Shown here: in pieces, positions 8,938 to 17,134 of the stretch | Layout: every line of letters starts with the position of its first letter | How positions within the stretch are numbered: position 1 is the stretch's first letter | Program-made: the position numbers and the translations under genes | Notes under the pieces: model-generated | Seen by the model: only the letters and a program-made list of their open reading frames with translations | The model's database searches: none | Told to the model about the DNA's origin: nothing | DNA from: Luteipulveratus halotolerans | GTDB lineage: Bacteria > Actinomycetota > Actinomycetes > Actinomycetales > Dermatophilaceae | NCBI RefSeq assembly: GCF_001247745.1 | Contig: NZ_LAIR01000002.1 | Coordinates: 682,001-746,000 of the forward strand | Direction: 5' to 3' | DNA: 64,000 nucleotides

Positions 8938-9933
8938 TCACCTCCTGCTCTTGGGGTCGAGGGCCTCGCGCAGCGACTCACCCATCAGGGTGAAGCCGAG
9001 GGCGGTGACGATGATGCAGCCCGCCGGCCAGAAGGCCAGGTGCGGGAAGGAGTCGAAGAACGCCTGCGACTCGCCGAGCATCTGACCCCACTCGGGCACG
9101 TCGTTGGTGGCCGCGCCGAGGCCGAGGAACGTCAGGCCCGCGGCCTCGATGACGGCGGTCGCGAGCACGAGCGTGGCCTGTACGAGCACCGGTGCCAGCG
9201 AGTTGGGCAGCATGTGCCGCCGGACGATGGCGCCCCGTCTGACACCGAGCGACCGAGCGGCGAGCACGTGGTCGCTGCTGCGCTGGGCGAGCATCGAGCC
9301 GCGCAGGAGCCGCGCGAAGATCGGGATCTGCACGGTCGCGATCGCAATGATCAGGGTGAGGTTGGACGGGTCGCCGAACAACGTGGCGACGGCGGTGGCG
9401 AGCAGGATCGAGGGGATCGAGAGCATCACGTCGACGATGCGCATCACCACCGAGTCGACCCAGCCGCCGAAGGCGCCGGCGAGGGTGCCGAGCACCAGGC
9501 CGCCGAAGAATCCGGCCAGCGTCGCGGCGAAGCCGATCACCAGGGTCATCCGCGAGCCGTAGACCAGACGCGAGAACAGGTCCCAGCCCAGGCCGCTGCT
9601 GTCGGCGCCGAGCAGCGAACCCGGCTCGGGCCCGGGCACCGGGTTGGACGAGCGCGACACCTTGTCGGCGAGGATCCGGTCGGTCGGGCCGTGCTCGGCG
9701 ATGAGCGGGGCGAAGACGGCGAGCAGGATCACCAGGAGCGTCAGCACGGCGCCGACGATGAAGATCGGGTTACGCCGCAGTCGCCGCCACGCGCTCGCCC
9801 ACAGGCTGGTGCCCTCGCCACCGGCGACGGCGCCGGCGTCGGCCACCTGGCCCTCGCCTGCGGCCGCCGTGGCGAGCTCGTCGATGCGTTCCTTCTTGCG
9901 AGTCATGGGGTTCAAAGAGCTCACGGGGGTCAC
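8938..9933 (-). CDS. Peptide ABC transporter permease (DppC/OppC type)
   Basis: A 331-residue permease. A cytoplasmic N-terminus of about 60 residues leads into RRLRRNPIFIVGAVLTL, the typical OppC N-terminal block, followed by five more helices and the EAA loop around AARSLGVRRGAIVRRHMLPN. The GTG at 9933 overlaps the upstream permease stop as GTGA, a typical coupled junction; an ATG at 9906 is an alternative that would shorten the protein by nine residues. Confidence 0.94.
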   Translation of the reverse strand: MTPVSSLNPMTRKKERIDELATAAAGEGQVADAGAVAGGEGTSLWASAWRRLRRNPIFIVGAVLTLLVILLAVFAPLIAEHGPTDRILADKVSRSSNPVPGPEPGSLLGADSSGLGWDLFSRLVYGSRMTLVIGFAATLAGFFGGLVLGTLAGAFGGWVDSVVMRIVDVMLSIPSILLATAVATLFGDPSNLTLIIAIATVQIPIFARLLRGSMLAQRSSDHVLAARSLGVRRGAIVRRHMLPNSLAPVLVQATLVLATAVIEAAGLTFLGLGAATNDVPEWGQMLGESQAFFDSFPHLAFWPAGCIIVTALGFTLMGESLREALDPKSRR

Positions 9934-10937
9934 CTCGTCCGCACGCGGGGGTCGATGACCGCATACATGATGTCGACCAGCAGGTTGATGATGACGTAGC
10001 CGGCCGCGGCCATCAGGATGAAGACCTGGATCACGGCGTAGTCCTTGAGTGAGAACGCGTTGGCCAGCGACTCACCGACGCCACCCCAGACGAACACCCG
10101 CTCGGTCAGCACGGCGCCACCGAGCAGCGCGCCGATCTGCAGGCCCAGGGTGGTCACCACCGGGAGCATCGCGTTGCGCAGGACGTGGCGGTCGCGGATG
10201 GTGCGGCTGGTGAGTCCCTTGGCCTCGGCCGTCCGCACGTAGTCCTCGTCGAGGACGTCGAGCACCGATGCGCGAGTGATGCGGAAGATCACGGCGAACG
10301 GGATCGTCGACAACGCGATCGACGGCAGCACGAGATGCTTCAGCGCGTTCCAGGCGGCGTCCCACTCCTGGGTGAGCAGTCCGTCGAGGACGAAGAACCC
10401 GGTGACGCGCGTGGCGTCGATGTCGTCCTGGCGTCCCTGCAACGGCAGCACGTGGTACTTGATCGCCAGGAAGTACTTGAGCAGGTAGGCGATGAAGAAC
10501 ACCGGCACGGCCACGCCGATCAGCGAGGTCATGACCGAGGTGTTGTCGAGCCAGCCGCCGCGGCGCTTGGCGGCGAGGAACCCGAGCGGCACACCGAGGA
10601 CGAGGGCGATGAGGATCGCGCCGAACGAGAGCTCGATGGTGGCGGGCAGTCGCTTGAGGAACAGGTCGAGCGCGTCGGTGCCGGGGAGCACACCCGTGGA
10701 CGTGCCGAACTTGCCCTGGAAGGCATTGGTCAGGAACGTCCAGTACTGCGCAGGCACCGACTTGTCGAGACCGAGCTGGGCTCGCAGGGCCTGGCGCTGG
10801 TCGGCGTTGCAGCGCTCACCGCAGATGGCGTCGACGGGCCCACCCGGCAGCGACCGGGTCCAGGCGAACAACAGGATCGAGAGCACGAACAGCACGCCGA
10901 TCATCTGCAAGATGCGGCGCACGATGAATCTGAGCAC
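9930..10937 (-). CDS. Peptide ABC transporter permease (DppB/OppB type)
   Basis: A 335-residue permease with the family opening MLRFIVRRILQMIGVLFVLS and the EAA loop AEAKGLTSRTIRDRHVLRNA in the second half. An unusual extracellular loop near residues 38-48 holds two Cys (ICGERCNAD) that could form a disulfide. The start is GTG at 10937 with GGAGAGG about 6 bp upstream. It lies 83 bp downstream of the binding-protein gene, and that gap holds a perfect 12-bp hairpin. Confidence 0.95.
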   Translation of the reverse strand: MLRFIVRRILQMIGVLFVLSILLFAWTRSLPGGPVDAICGERCNADQRQALRAQLGLDKSVPAQYWTFLTNAFQGKFGTSTGVLPGTDALDLFLKRLPATIELSFGAILIALVLGVPLGFLAAKRRGGWLDNTSVMTSLIGVAVPVFFIAYLLKYFLAIKYHVLPLQGRQDDIDATRVTGFFVLDGLLTQEWDAAWNALKHLVLPSIALSTIPFAVIFRITRASVLDVLDEDYVRTAEAKGLTSRTIRDRHVLRNAMLPVVTTLGLQIGALLGGAVLTERVFVWGGVGESLANAFSLKDYAVIQVFILMAAAGYVIINLLVDIMYAVIDPRVRTR

Positions 10938-10980
10938 GAGGGCCTCTCCGGGTCACGGGTACGGCTGCGGCGGCGCAGCA

Positions 10981-11010
10981 GGCGGGGCGCCCGGGTGAGG
11001 GCGCCCCGCC
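10981..11010 (-). terminator. Perfect 12-bp GC hairpin inside the peptide ABC operon
   Basis: Bases 10981-10992 pair perfectly with 10999-11010 around a 6-nt loop (GGGTGA on the plus strand). It sits 10 bp beyond the stop of the binding-protein gene and 43 bp before the first permease. No T-run follows on the transcribed strand. A stem here usually lets the binding protein be made in excess, by partial termination or by protecting the mRNA 3' end; which applies is inference. Confidence 0.75.
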
Positions 11011-11020
11011 TGAGCGTGCG

Positions 11021-12685
11021 CTACTTCTTGACGGCGGTGGAGAAGTCCTCCGCGGTCAACGGGCTGGGGACGACGCCACTGACGTTCTTGGCGAAGACCA
11101 GCGCCGGCGGGCTGGATGAGATCGGCAGGCCGACCATGTAGTCCTTCATGAGCTTGCCCATGAGGGTCTCGTAGGCGGACTTGCGCTGAGCGGAGTCGAC
11201 GATGCCGTCGGCGTCCTTGATCTCCTTCAGCAGCGTCTGGCCGAACGGGTAGCCGTCGACACCGAACGCGCCACCGGGCGAGCCGAAGAAGTTGGCGACG
11301 AAGTTGTCGGCCGTGTTGTAGTCACCGGTCCAGCCCAGGAAGAACGCGTCCGCCTGACCCTGGTCGGTGCTGGTGAGGTAGCCGCCGTTCCACGGCTTGG
11401 TGACCGGCTGGACCTTGACGCCGGCCTTCTCCCAGTCGGCCTTGACCGCCTGGAAGACCTTCTGCGGGTCCGGCATGTACGGACGGCTCACCTCGGACGG
11501 GTACCACAGCTTGATCGTCGGGTTGGGCTGGCCGGCCTCCTTGAGGAGCTGCTTGGCCTTGTTGACGTCGTAGCCGTACTGGGTGACGCCGCTGTTGTAG
11601 CCGTCGACCGTGTCGGGGATCCACTGCGTGGCGACCTTGGCGCCCTCGGGCAGCTGAGCCTTGACGAAGCCCTCGCGGTTGATGGCGTACATCAGGGCCT
11701 GGCGGACCTTGAGGTCCTTCAGCGCCGGGTTGGCCTTGGGGTTGAAGCCCAGGTAGAGCAGGTTGAAGGCCGGGCGGATCGCCAGGTTGTAGTCCTTCTT
11801 GAGCGTCGGCCAGTCGACCGGGTTGGGCAGGTCGTAGCCGTCGATCGTGCCGGCCTGCAGGGCCTGCCGGCGCGAGGACTCGTCCGGGATGATCTTGAAC
11901 ACGAGCTTGGCGGGCTTGGCCTTCTCACCCGCGTAGGCGTCGTTGCGGACCAGCGTGATGGTCTTGTTGGCCTCGTCGTACTTGTCGAGCTTGAACTTGC
12001 CCGTGCCGGTCGGGTGCGACTTGGCGTACTCGGAGTAGGTGTAGCCGTCACCCTGCGGGGTGATCTGGTTGGCCTTGTACTTGTCCATCGCGGTCGGGCT
12101 CTGCATCGAGAACGACGGCAGGCCGAGCAGGGCGGGGAACTTCGAGGTCGGTCGGCTGATCTCGAGCACGACCTGGTTGGCGCCCTTGGCCGCGCAGCTC
12201 TTGTAGAGCGCCTCGGCCGCACCCTTGGACTTGAAGCCGCCCATGTTGTCGGCCCAGTACGACGCCGCGGTCTGGCCGGCCTCGTTCTGGTCGAACATGC
12301 GGGTGAAGTTCTTGCAGACGGCGTCGGCGTTGAACGGCGTGCCGTCGGTGAACTTCACGCCGGACTTCAGGTCGAACGTCCAGGTCTTGCCGCCGTTGGA
12401 CGGGGTCCACTTGGTGGCCAGGCCGGGGGCGAGGTCGGCGGTGCCGGGCTTGAAGTCGACGAGCGTCTCGAAGATCTGGCGTGCCGGGCGGAACGTCTCG
12501 CCGTCGGTGCCGTAGAACGGGTCGAAGCTGGCCGGGGCGCCGGCCGCGCCGAACGTGAACGTGCCGCCACCGGAGTCGCCACTGCTGTCGCCGCCGCTGT
12601 CGCGGTCGGAGGATGCGCACGACGCCAGGGCCAGTGCGGCGACACTGGCCGCAGCGATGGCCGAGGCCTTGCGGTTGACCTTCAT
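11021..12685 (-). CDS. Peptide ABC transporter substrate-binding lipoprotein
   Basis: A 554-residue family 5 (DppA/OppA-like) solute-binding protein. The signal peptide ends LASC with the lipidated Cys at residue 23, followed by a Ser/Asp/Gly linker. The family 5 core is recognisable: VDFKPGTADLAPGLATKW, TFDLKSGVKFTDGTPFNADA and VRQALMYAINREGFV. GAGAGG lies just upstream of the ATG. It is the first gene of a five-gene minus-strand operon (binding protein, two permeases, two ATPases). Neighbours do not reveal whether it imports nutrients, recycled wall peptides or signals. Confidence 0.95.
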   Translation of the reverse strand: MKVNRKASAIAAASVAALALASCASSDRDSGGDSSGDSGGGTFTFGAAGAPASFDPFYGTDGETFRPARQIFETLVDFKPGTADLAPGLATKWTPSNGGKTWTFDLKSGVKFTDGTPFNADAVCKNFTRMFDQNEAGQTAASYWADNMGGFKSKGAAEALYKSCAAKGANQVVLEISRPTSKFPALLGLPSFSMQSPTAMDKYKANQITPQGDGYTYSEYAKSHPTGTGKFKLDKYDEANKTITLVRNDAYAGEKAKPAKLVFKIIPDESSRRQALQAGTIDGYDLPNPVDWPTLKKDYNLAIRPAFNLLYLGFNPKANPALKDLKVRQALMYAINREGFVKAQLPEGAKVATQWIPDTVDGYNSGVTQYGYDVNKAKQLLKEAGQPNPTIKLWYPSEVSRPYMPDPQKVFQAVKADWEKAGVKVQPVTKPWNGGYLTSTDQGQADAFFLGWTGDYNTADNFVANFFGSPGGAFGVDGYPFGQTLLKEIKDADGIVDSAQRKSAYETLMGKLMKDYMVGLPISSSPPALVFAKNVSGVVPSPLTAEDFSTAVKK

Positions 12686-12817
12686 GGATACCTCTCAGTC
12701 CTTCAGCCCCAGGCGCTCGGAGTGCGCGCATGGACCCGTCTTGATGTGGAGTGCGCGCGACACTACCGACCACATGCCGAGACGGGGGCGTTAACGGCGA
12801 GCCTTGTCCGAGTTGAG

Positions 12818-12840
12818 ATCTGGCCACCTCGACGCCAGAT
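12818..12840. promoter_or_regulatory. Inverted repeat ahead of the Nudix gene
   Basis: ATCTGGC (12818-12824) and GCCAGAT (12834-12840) form a perfect 7-bp inverted repeat with a 9-bp spacer, 34 bp before the Nudix start. It lies in the 188-bp gap shared with the divergent peptide ABC operon. It could be an operator or a leader hairpin. The same gap also has GGAGTGCGCGC twice about 30 bp apart. No function is assigned. Confidence 0.35.
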
Positions 12841-12873
12841 GCACGACACCTGCGACCTGGCACGCTGTCGCCC

Positions 12874-13311
12874 GTGACCAGACGACTCGTGGTGGGCGCG
12901 GCACTCGTCGACGACCTGACCCGGCCGACGCGGCTGCTCGCCGCCCGGCGTACCGAGCCCTCCTCTCTCGCCGGCGGCTGGGAGCTGCCCGTCGGCAAGG
13001 TCGAGCCGGGTGAGGGACTCGATCAGGCTCTGCATCGCGAGCTCGACGAGGAGCTCGGCGTGCAGGTCGAGCTGGGCGAGGTGGTGCCCGGCCCGCTCGT
13101 CGGCGGGACCGAGAGGGGAGCGTGGCCGCTGGGCGACGCCTACGCCATGCACGTCCGGCTCGCGCGCATCATCCACGGGACGCCCCGGGCCCTGGCCGAG
13201 CACGACGCGCTGCGCTGGTTGGAGCAGACCGAGCTGTACGACGTGGGCTGGCTGCGCGACGACCGTCCCGTCATCGAGGCGGTGCAGCGGCTGCTGGCCT
13301 CAGACGGTTGA
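12874..13311 (+). CDS. Nudix hydrolase (MutT-like)
   Basis: A 145-residue Nudix protein. The Nudix box runs from about residue 46: G-x5-E at GKVEPGE, then RELDEELGV, giving the metal-binding REUxEExGU core. The ITPase-like opening VVGAALVDD and the GGWELPVGK segment match the (d)CTP/8-oxo-dGTP sanitising subgroup, but the substrate cannot be fixed from sequence. The start is GTG at 12874 with little ribosome-binding sequence. Its 3' end overlaps the convergent MarR gene by 12 bp. Confidence 0.9.
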   Translation: MTRRLVVGAALVDDLTRPTRLLAARRTEPSSLAGGWELPVGKVEPGEGLDQALHRELDEELGVQVELGEVVPGPLVGGTERGAWPLGDAYAMHVRLARIIHGTPRALAEHDALRWLEQTELYDVGWLRDDRPVIEAVQRLLASDG

Positions 13312-13770
13312 GGGGTCGGCGAGGGCTGCGTCCAGGTGCGAGTACAGCGTCACCAGGGCGGCTCGTACGCCGGTGAGGTCGGAGCCCAGTCGTTCGTCGA
13401 GTCGCGCCTGGGCCGCCATCGCCGACCGGGCGGCGCCGCGGTGGGCCTCGGCGCCGGCCGGGGTGAGCGCGACGTACGAGGACCGGCCGTCGGCGGGGTT
13501 GGGCACCCGCGACAGGTGGGCGCGGCGTTCGAGGGTGCCGAGGTAGCCCGTCAGCGTCGAGCGCGGCAAGGACAGCTCGTCGGCGAGGTCGCTGGGCTTG
13601 ACCGGCTCGCGGTGCATCGCCAGGGCTGAGTAGATCGCGAACTCCGAGGGCGTGATGCCCGTGCCCTGCAGAGCCTGTGAGAGCACCGCTCCGACCTGCT
13701 GCTCGATGAGGAACACGTTGTAGAAGAGCTCGTCGGGCACCGCGGGTCGGCGGGACGCGGACTGCGGCAT
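13300..13770 (-). CDS. MarR family transcriptional regulator
   Basis: A 156-residue winged-helix regulator. The core is PSEFAIYSALAMHREPVKPSDLADEL, then LPRSTLTGYLGTLERRAHLSRV (recognition helix) and NPADGRSSYVALTPAG (beta wing with the conserved D-x-R). ATG 13770 is chosen since the conserved region starts soon after; no Shine-Dalgarno is visible, so translation may be near-leaderless. It is divergent from typA with an 80-bp gap and convergent with the Nudix gene. Its targets are not obvious. Confidence 0.9.
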   Translation of the reverse strand: MPQSASRRPAVPDELFYNVFLIEQQVGAVLSQALQGTGITPSEFAIYSALAMHREPVKPSDLADELSLPRSTLTGYLGTLERRAHLSRVPNPADGRSSYVALTPAGAEAHRGAARSAMAAQARLDERLGSDLTGVRAALVTLYSHLDAALADPSTV

Positions 13771-13850
13771 GGGGTCAGGGTAAGCGCGGCACCGTCCGCC
13801 CGCCGGGCGGGTGGTCAGCGGGGCTCGAAAATCCTGAGACACTAGGGATC

Positions 13851-15743
13851 ATGCCCAGCATGTCTCGCAGCGACATCCGCAATGTCGCCATCGTCGCCCA
13901 CGTCGATCACGGCAAGACCACTCTTGTCGACAAGATGCTCTGGCAGGGAGGTGCCTTCGGCGAGCACGACCACGTCGACGAGCGGGCCATGGACAGCGGT
14001 GACCTGGAGCGCGAGAAGGGCATCACGATCCTCGCCAAGAACACGGCGATCCACTACAACGGTCCCTCTGCTGCTGCGCACGACGCCCCCGACGGCGTCA
14101 CGATCAACATCATCGACACTCCCGGTCACGCCGACTTCGGTGGCGAGGTCGAGCGCGGCCTGTCGATGGTCGACGGTGTCGTCCTGCTCGTCGACGCGTC
14201 CGAGGGCCCGCTGCCCCAGACCCGGTTCGTGCTGCGCAAGGCGCTCGCCGCCAAGATGCCGGTCATCCTGTGCATCAACAAGGTCGACCGACCCGACAGC
14301 CGCATCGCCGAGGTCGTCGACGAGGCCTACGAGCTGTTCATGGACCTCGACGCCGACGAGGACCAGATCGAGTTCCCGATCGTCTACGCCTCCGGCAAGG
14401 CCGGTGCCGCGAGCCTCAACCGCCCGCAGGACGGCACCCTCCCCGACAACGAGGACCTCGAGCCGCTCTTCAAGACCATCATGGAGACGATCCCGGCCCC
14501 GTCGTACGACGACGACGCCCCGCTCCAGGCACACGTCACCAACCTCGACTCGAGCAACTTCCTCGGCCGCCTGGCACTGCTGCGCGTGTTCAACGGTGAG
14601 CTGCGCAAGGGCCAGCAGGTCACCTGGTGCCGCCACGACGGCTCGACCGAGAAGGTCAAGATCACCGAGCTGCTGATCACCGAGGGTCTGGTGCGCAAGC
14701 CGCTCGACACCGGCGCGGCCCGCCCCGGCGACATCATCGCCATCGCCGGCATCCCGGAGATCATGATCGGCGACACGATCGCCGACGCCGACAACCCGAT
14801 CCCGCTGCCGGTCATCACCGTCGACGAGCCGGCGATCTCGCTGACGCTGGGCACCAACACGTCCCCGCTGGTGGGCCGTGGGCCGACCAAGGGCACCAAG
14901 GTCACCGCGCGCATGGTCAAGGACCGCCTCGACAAGGAGCTCATCGGCAACGTGTCGCTGCGCGTCCTGCCGACCGAGCGTCCCGACGCCTGGGAGGTCC
15001 AGGGCCGTGGTGAGCTCGCGCTGGCGATCCTGGTCGAGCAGATGCGGCGCGAGGGCTTCGAGCTGACCGTCGGCAAGCCGCAGGTCGTCACCAAGGAGGT
15101 CGACGGCAAGACCCACGAGCCGGTCGAGCGCCTGACGATCGACACCCCCGAGGAGTACCTCGGCGCGATCACGCAGGTGCTCGCGGCGCGCAAGGGCCGC
15201 ATGGAGCAGATGACCAACCACGGCACCGGCTGGATCCGTATGGAGTTCCTCGTGCCGTCGCGCGGCCTGATCGGCTTCCGCACCGAGTTCCTCACCGAGA
15301 CCCGTGGCGCGGGCATCGCCCACCACATCTTCGAGGGCTACGAGCCGTGGGTCGGCACCATCACCACGCGCGTCTCCGGCTCGCTCGTCGCGGACCGCTC
15401 CGGCCCGGTGACCTCCTACGCGATGGTCAACCTTCAGGAGCGCGGCTCGCTGTTCGTCGAGCCGAGCACCGAGGTGTACGAGGGCATGATCGTCGGCGAG
15501 AACTCCCGCGCCGACGACATGGACGTCAACATCACCAAGGAGAAGAAGCTGACCAACGTGCGTGCGTCGTCGGCCGACAACTTCGAGAAGGTCGTGCCGC
15601 CGCGCAAGCTCTCGCTCGAGCAGTCCCTGGAGTTCTGCCGCGAGGACGAGTGCGTCGAGGTGACCCCGGACGCCATCCGCATCCGCAAGGTCATCCTCGA
15701 CGCCGGTGAGCGCGCCCGCGCTGCTGCCCGCGCCCGTCGCTGA
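13851..15743 (+). CDS. typA: Ribosome-binding translational GTPase TypA/BipA
   Basis: A 630-residue translation-factor GTPase. G1 is AHVDHGKTT at residues 16-24, G3 is DTPGHADFGGEVERGLSMVD and G4 NKVD; domain II, two alpha/beta domains and the BipA-specific C-terminal domain follow (SRGLIGFRTEFLTETRG, then KKLTNVRASSAD). It acts in ribosome assembly and stress growth in other bacteria. ATG 13851 is used; ATG 13860 is an alternative three codons in. It leads an operon: mshB follows after 15 bp. The typA-mshB order matches that of other actinobacteria as I recall it. Confidence 0.97.
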   Translation: MPSMSRSDIRNVAIVAHVDHGKTTLVDKMLWQGGAFGEHDHVDERAMDSGDLEREKGITILAKNTAIHYNGPSAAAHDAPDGVTINIIDTPGHADFGGEVERGLSMVDGVVLLVDASEGPLPQTRFVLRKALAAKMPVILCINKVDRPDSRIAEVVDEAYELFMDLDADEDQIEFPIVYASGKAGAASLNRPQDGTLPDNEDLEPLFKTIMETIPAPSYDDDAPLQAHVTNLDSSNFLGRLALLRVFNGELRKGQQVTWCRHDGSTEKVKITELLITEGLVRKPLDTGAARPGDIIAIAGIPEIMIGDTIADADNPIPLPVITVDEPAISLTLGTNTSPLVGRGPTKGTKVTARMVKDRLDKELIGNVSLRVLPTERPDAWEVQGRGELALAILVEQMRREGFELTVGKPQVVTKEVDGKTHEPVERLTIDTPEEYLGAITQVLAARKGRMEQMTNHGTGWIRMEFLVPSRGLIGFRTEFLTETRGAGIAHHIFEGYEPWVGTITTRVSGSLVADRSGPVTSYAMVNLQERGSLFVEPSTEVYEGMIVGENSRADDMDVNITKEKKLTNVRASSADNFEKVVPPRKLSLEQSLEFCREDECVEVTPDAIRIRKVILDAGERARAAARARR

Positions 15744-15758
15744 AGTTCCTGCCCGACC

Positions 15759-16631
15759 GTGCGTCTGCTCTTCGTCCACGCCCATCCTGACGACGAGTCC
15801 CTGTGGACCGGCGTCTCGATCGCGCACCACGTCGCTGCCGGTGACGAGGTGCACGTCCTCACCATGACCGCCGGTGAGGAGGGCGAGGTCATCCCGGCCG
15901 AGCTGAAGCACCTCGAGCTGCCCGCCGGCCAGGAGCGCGACCCCGAGCAGGGGAGCGACCTGGCCGGCGTACGGCGCGATGAGCTCGCCGCGGCCATGGA
16001 CGTCATGGGCGTCGCGTCGTGGACGCTGCACGAGGGCTACCGCGACTCCGGCATGGTCGGTACGCTGTCGGCGCGCCACCCCCGCGCGTTCGTGTCGGTG
16101 CCCGTCGACGAGGCGGCTGCCGTGGTGCGTGCTCACGTCGAGCGCTGTGCCGCCGACGTCGTGGTGACCTATGACGAGCGCGGCGGGTACGGCCACCCCG
16201 ATCACATCCAGACGCATCGTGCGACGGTGGTTGCTGTGCGTGAGATGCCTTCTCCGCCAAGGCTTTTCGCCGCTCTGACGCCACGCTCGTGGGCGGCTGA
16301 CGACCGCGCCGCGACGGCCGGCGTCGCCCCTGACGTGCGTCACGGCTGGGGTGTCACCCTGGCACCTGAGCCGTACGCCCCCGAGCTGTCCGTGGCTCCC
16401 GACGAGGTGGTGACCCACGAGGTCGTCGACCTCGCGGCACGGCGGCGGCAGGCTGCCGCGCTGCAGCACCACGCCACCCAGGTGCGGGTGCTCGACGAGG
16501 AGTTCTACGCGCTGTCCAACGACGTGCTCGCCCGGTTGTCCGGTCGCGAGGGGTTCGTCGAGCTCGATCCGCGTGACGGTCGTACGGTGGCAGGCTCGGG
16601 CCGGCCACGACGAGGACTGGAGGGACGATGA
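15759..16631 (+). CDS. mshB: Mycothiol biosynthesis GlcNAc-inositol deacetylase MshB
   Basis: A 290-residue PIG-L family zinc deacetylase. Zn-site motifs are AHPDDE at residues 8-13 (His9, Asp12) and YGHPDH at 144-149 (His146). The RDSGMVGT segment is typical of MshB rather than the mycothiol S-conjugate amidase. MshB removes the acetyl group from GlcNAc-Ins, the second step towards mycothiol, the main low-molecular-weight thiol of actinobacteria. GTG start; the 3' end overlaps the next gene as ATGA. Moderate risk that it is a paralogue, but motif and context agree. Confidence 0.9.
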   Translation: MRLLFVHAHPDDESLWTGVSIAHHVAAGDEVHVLTMTAGEEGEVIPAELKHLELPAGQERDPEQGSDLAGVRRDELAAAMDVMGVASWTLHEGYRDSGMVGTLSARHPRAFVSVPVDEAAAVVRAHVERCAADVVVTYDERGGYGHPDHIQTHRATVVAVREMPSPPRLFAALTPRSWAADDRAATAGVAPDVRHGWGVTLAPEPYAPELSVAPDEVVTHEVVDLAARRRQAAALQHHATQVRVLDEEFYALSNDVLARLSGREGFVELDPRDGRTVAGSGRPRRGLEGR

Positions 16632-17134
16632 CGAGCGAGCAGGTGACCGACGTCGACGAGGGCGCCTACCGGCGTGCCGTGAGCAGGTTCGCGACGGGTG
16701 TCACGGTCGTCAGTACGCGGTCCGGCGAGATCGACCACGCGATGACCGCCAACGCCGTCTGCTCGGTCTCCCTCGACCCGCTCCTCATGCTCGTCAGCGT
16801 CGAGAACGAGGCGCGTTTCTACGACGCGGTGATGGACTCCGGCGTGTGGGGCGTGAGCATCCTTCCGGCGACCGCCCGCGGCACGGCACAATGGCTGGCG
16901 ACACGCGGTCGTCCGCTGCACGGGCAGCTCGACCGGGTGCCGCACCACAGGGGCGAGGCGACCGGCGTACCACTGCTGTCGGAGGCACTGGCGCAGATGG
17001 AGCTTCGGACGGTGCAGACACACGCCGCAGGCGATCACACGTTGGTGGTGGGCCACGTACTCTCGGTGCAGACCAGCGAGCACCCGGGGGACGCCCTGGT
17101 CTACTACCGAGGACGATTTGGAGCACTGGAGTGA
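16628..17134 (+). CDS. Flavin reductase-like FMN-binding protein
   Basis: A 168-residue split-barrel protein of the flavin reductase-like family (HpaC/RutF-like), which binds FMN and often supplies reduced flavin to monooxygenases. Visible motifs are RRAVSRFATGVTVVSTR, then MTANAVCSVSLDPLLMLVSV, and the C-terminal LVVGHVLSV...PLVYYRGRFG-type end (here ALVYYRGRFGALE). The ATG overlaps the mshB stop and its own stop overlaps the next GTG. No monooxygenase is nearby, so it may instead act on a low-molecular-weight substrate. Confidence 0.88.
   Translation: MTSEQVTDVDEGAYRRAVSRFATGVTVVSTRSGEIDHAMTANAVCSVSLDPLLMLVSVENEARFYDAVMDSGVWGVSILPATARGTAQWLATRGRPLHGQLDRVPHHRGEATGVPLLSEALAQMELRTVQTHAAGDHTLVVGHVLSVQTSEHPGDALVYYRGRFGALE

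Noticed and set aside
13842..16472. 876-codon minus-strand open frame opposite typA-mshB
   Set aside because: It is antisense to typA with conserved GTPase motifs on the plus strand. Long antisense frames arise from the high GC content and rare stop codons.
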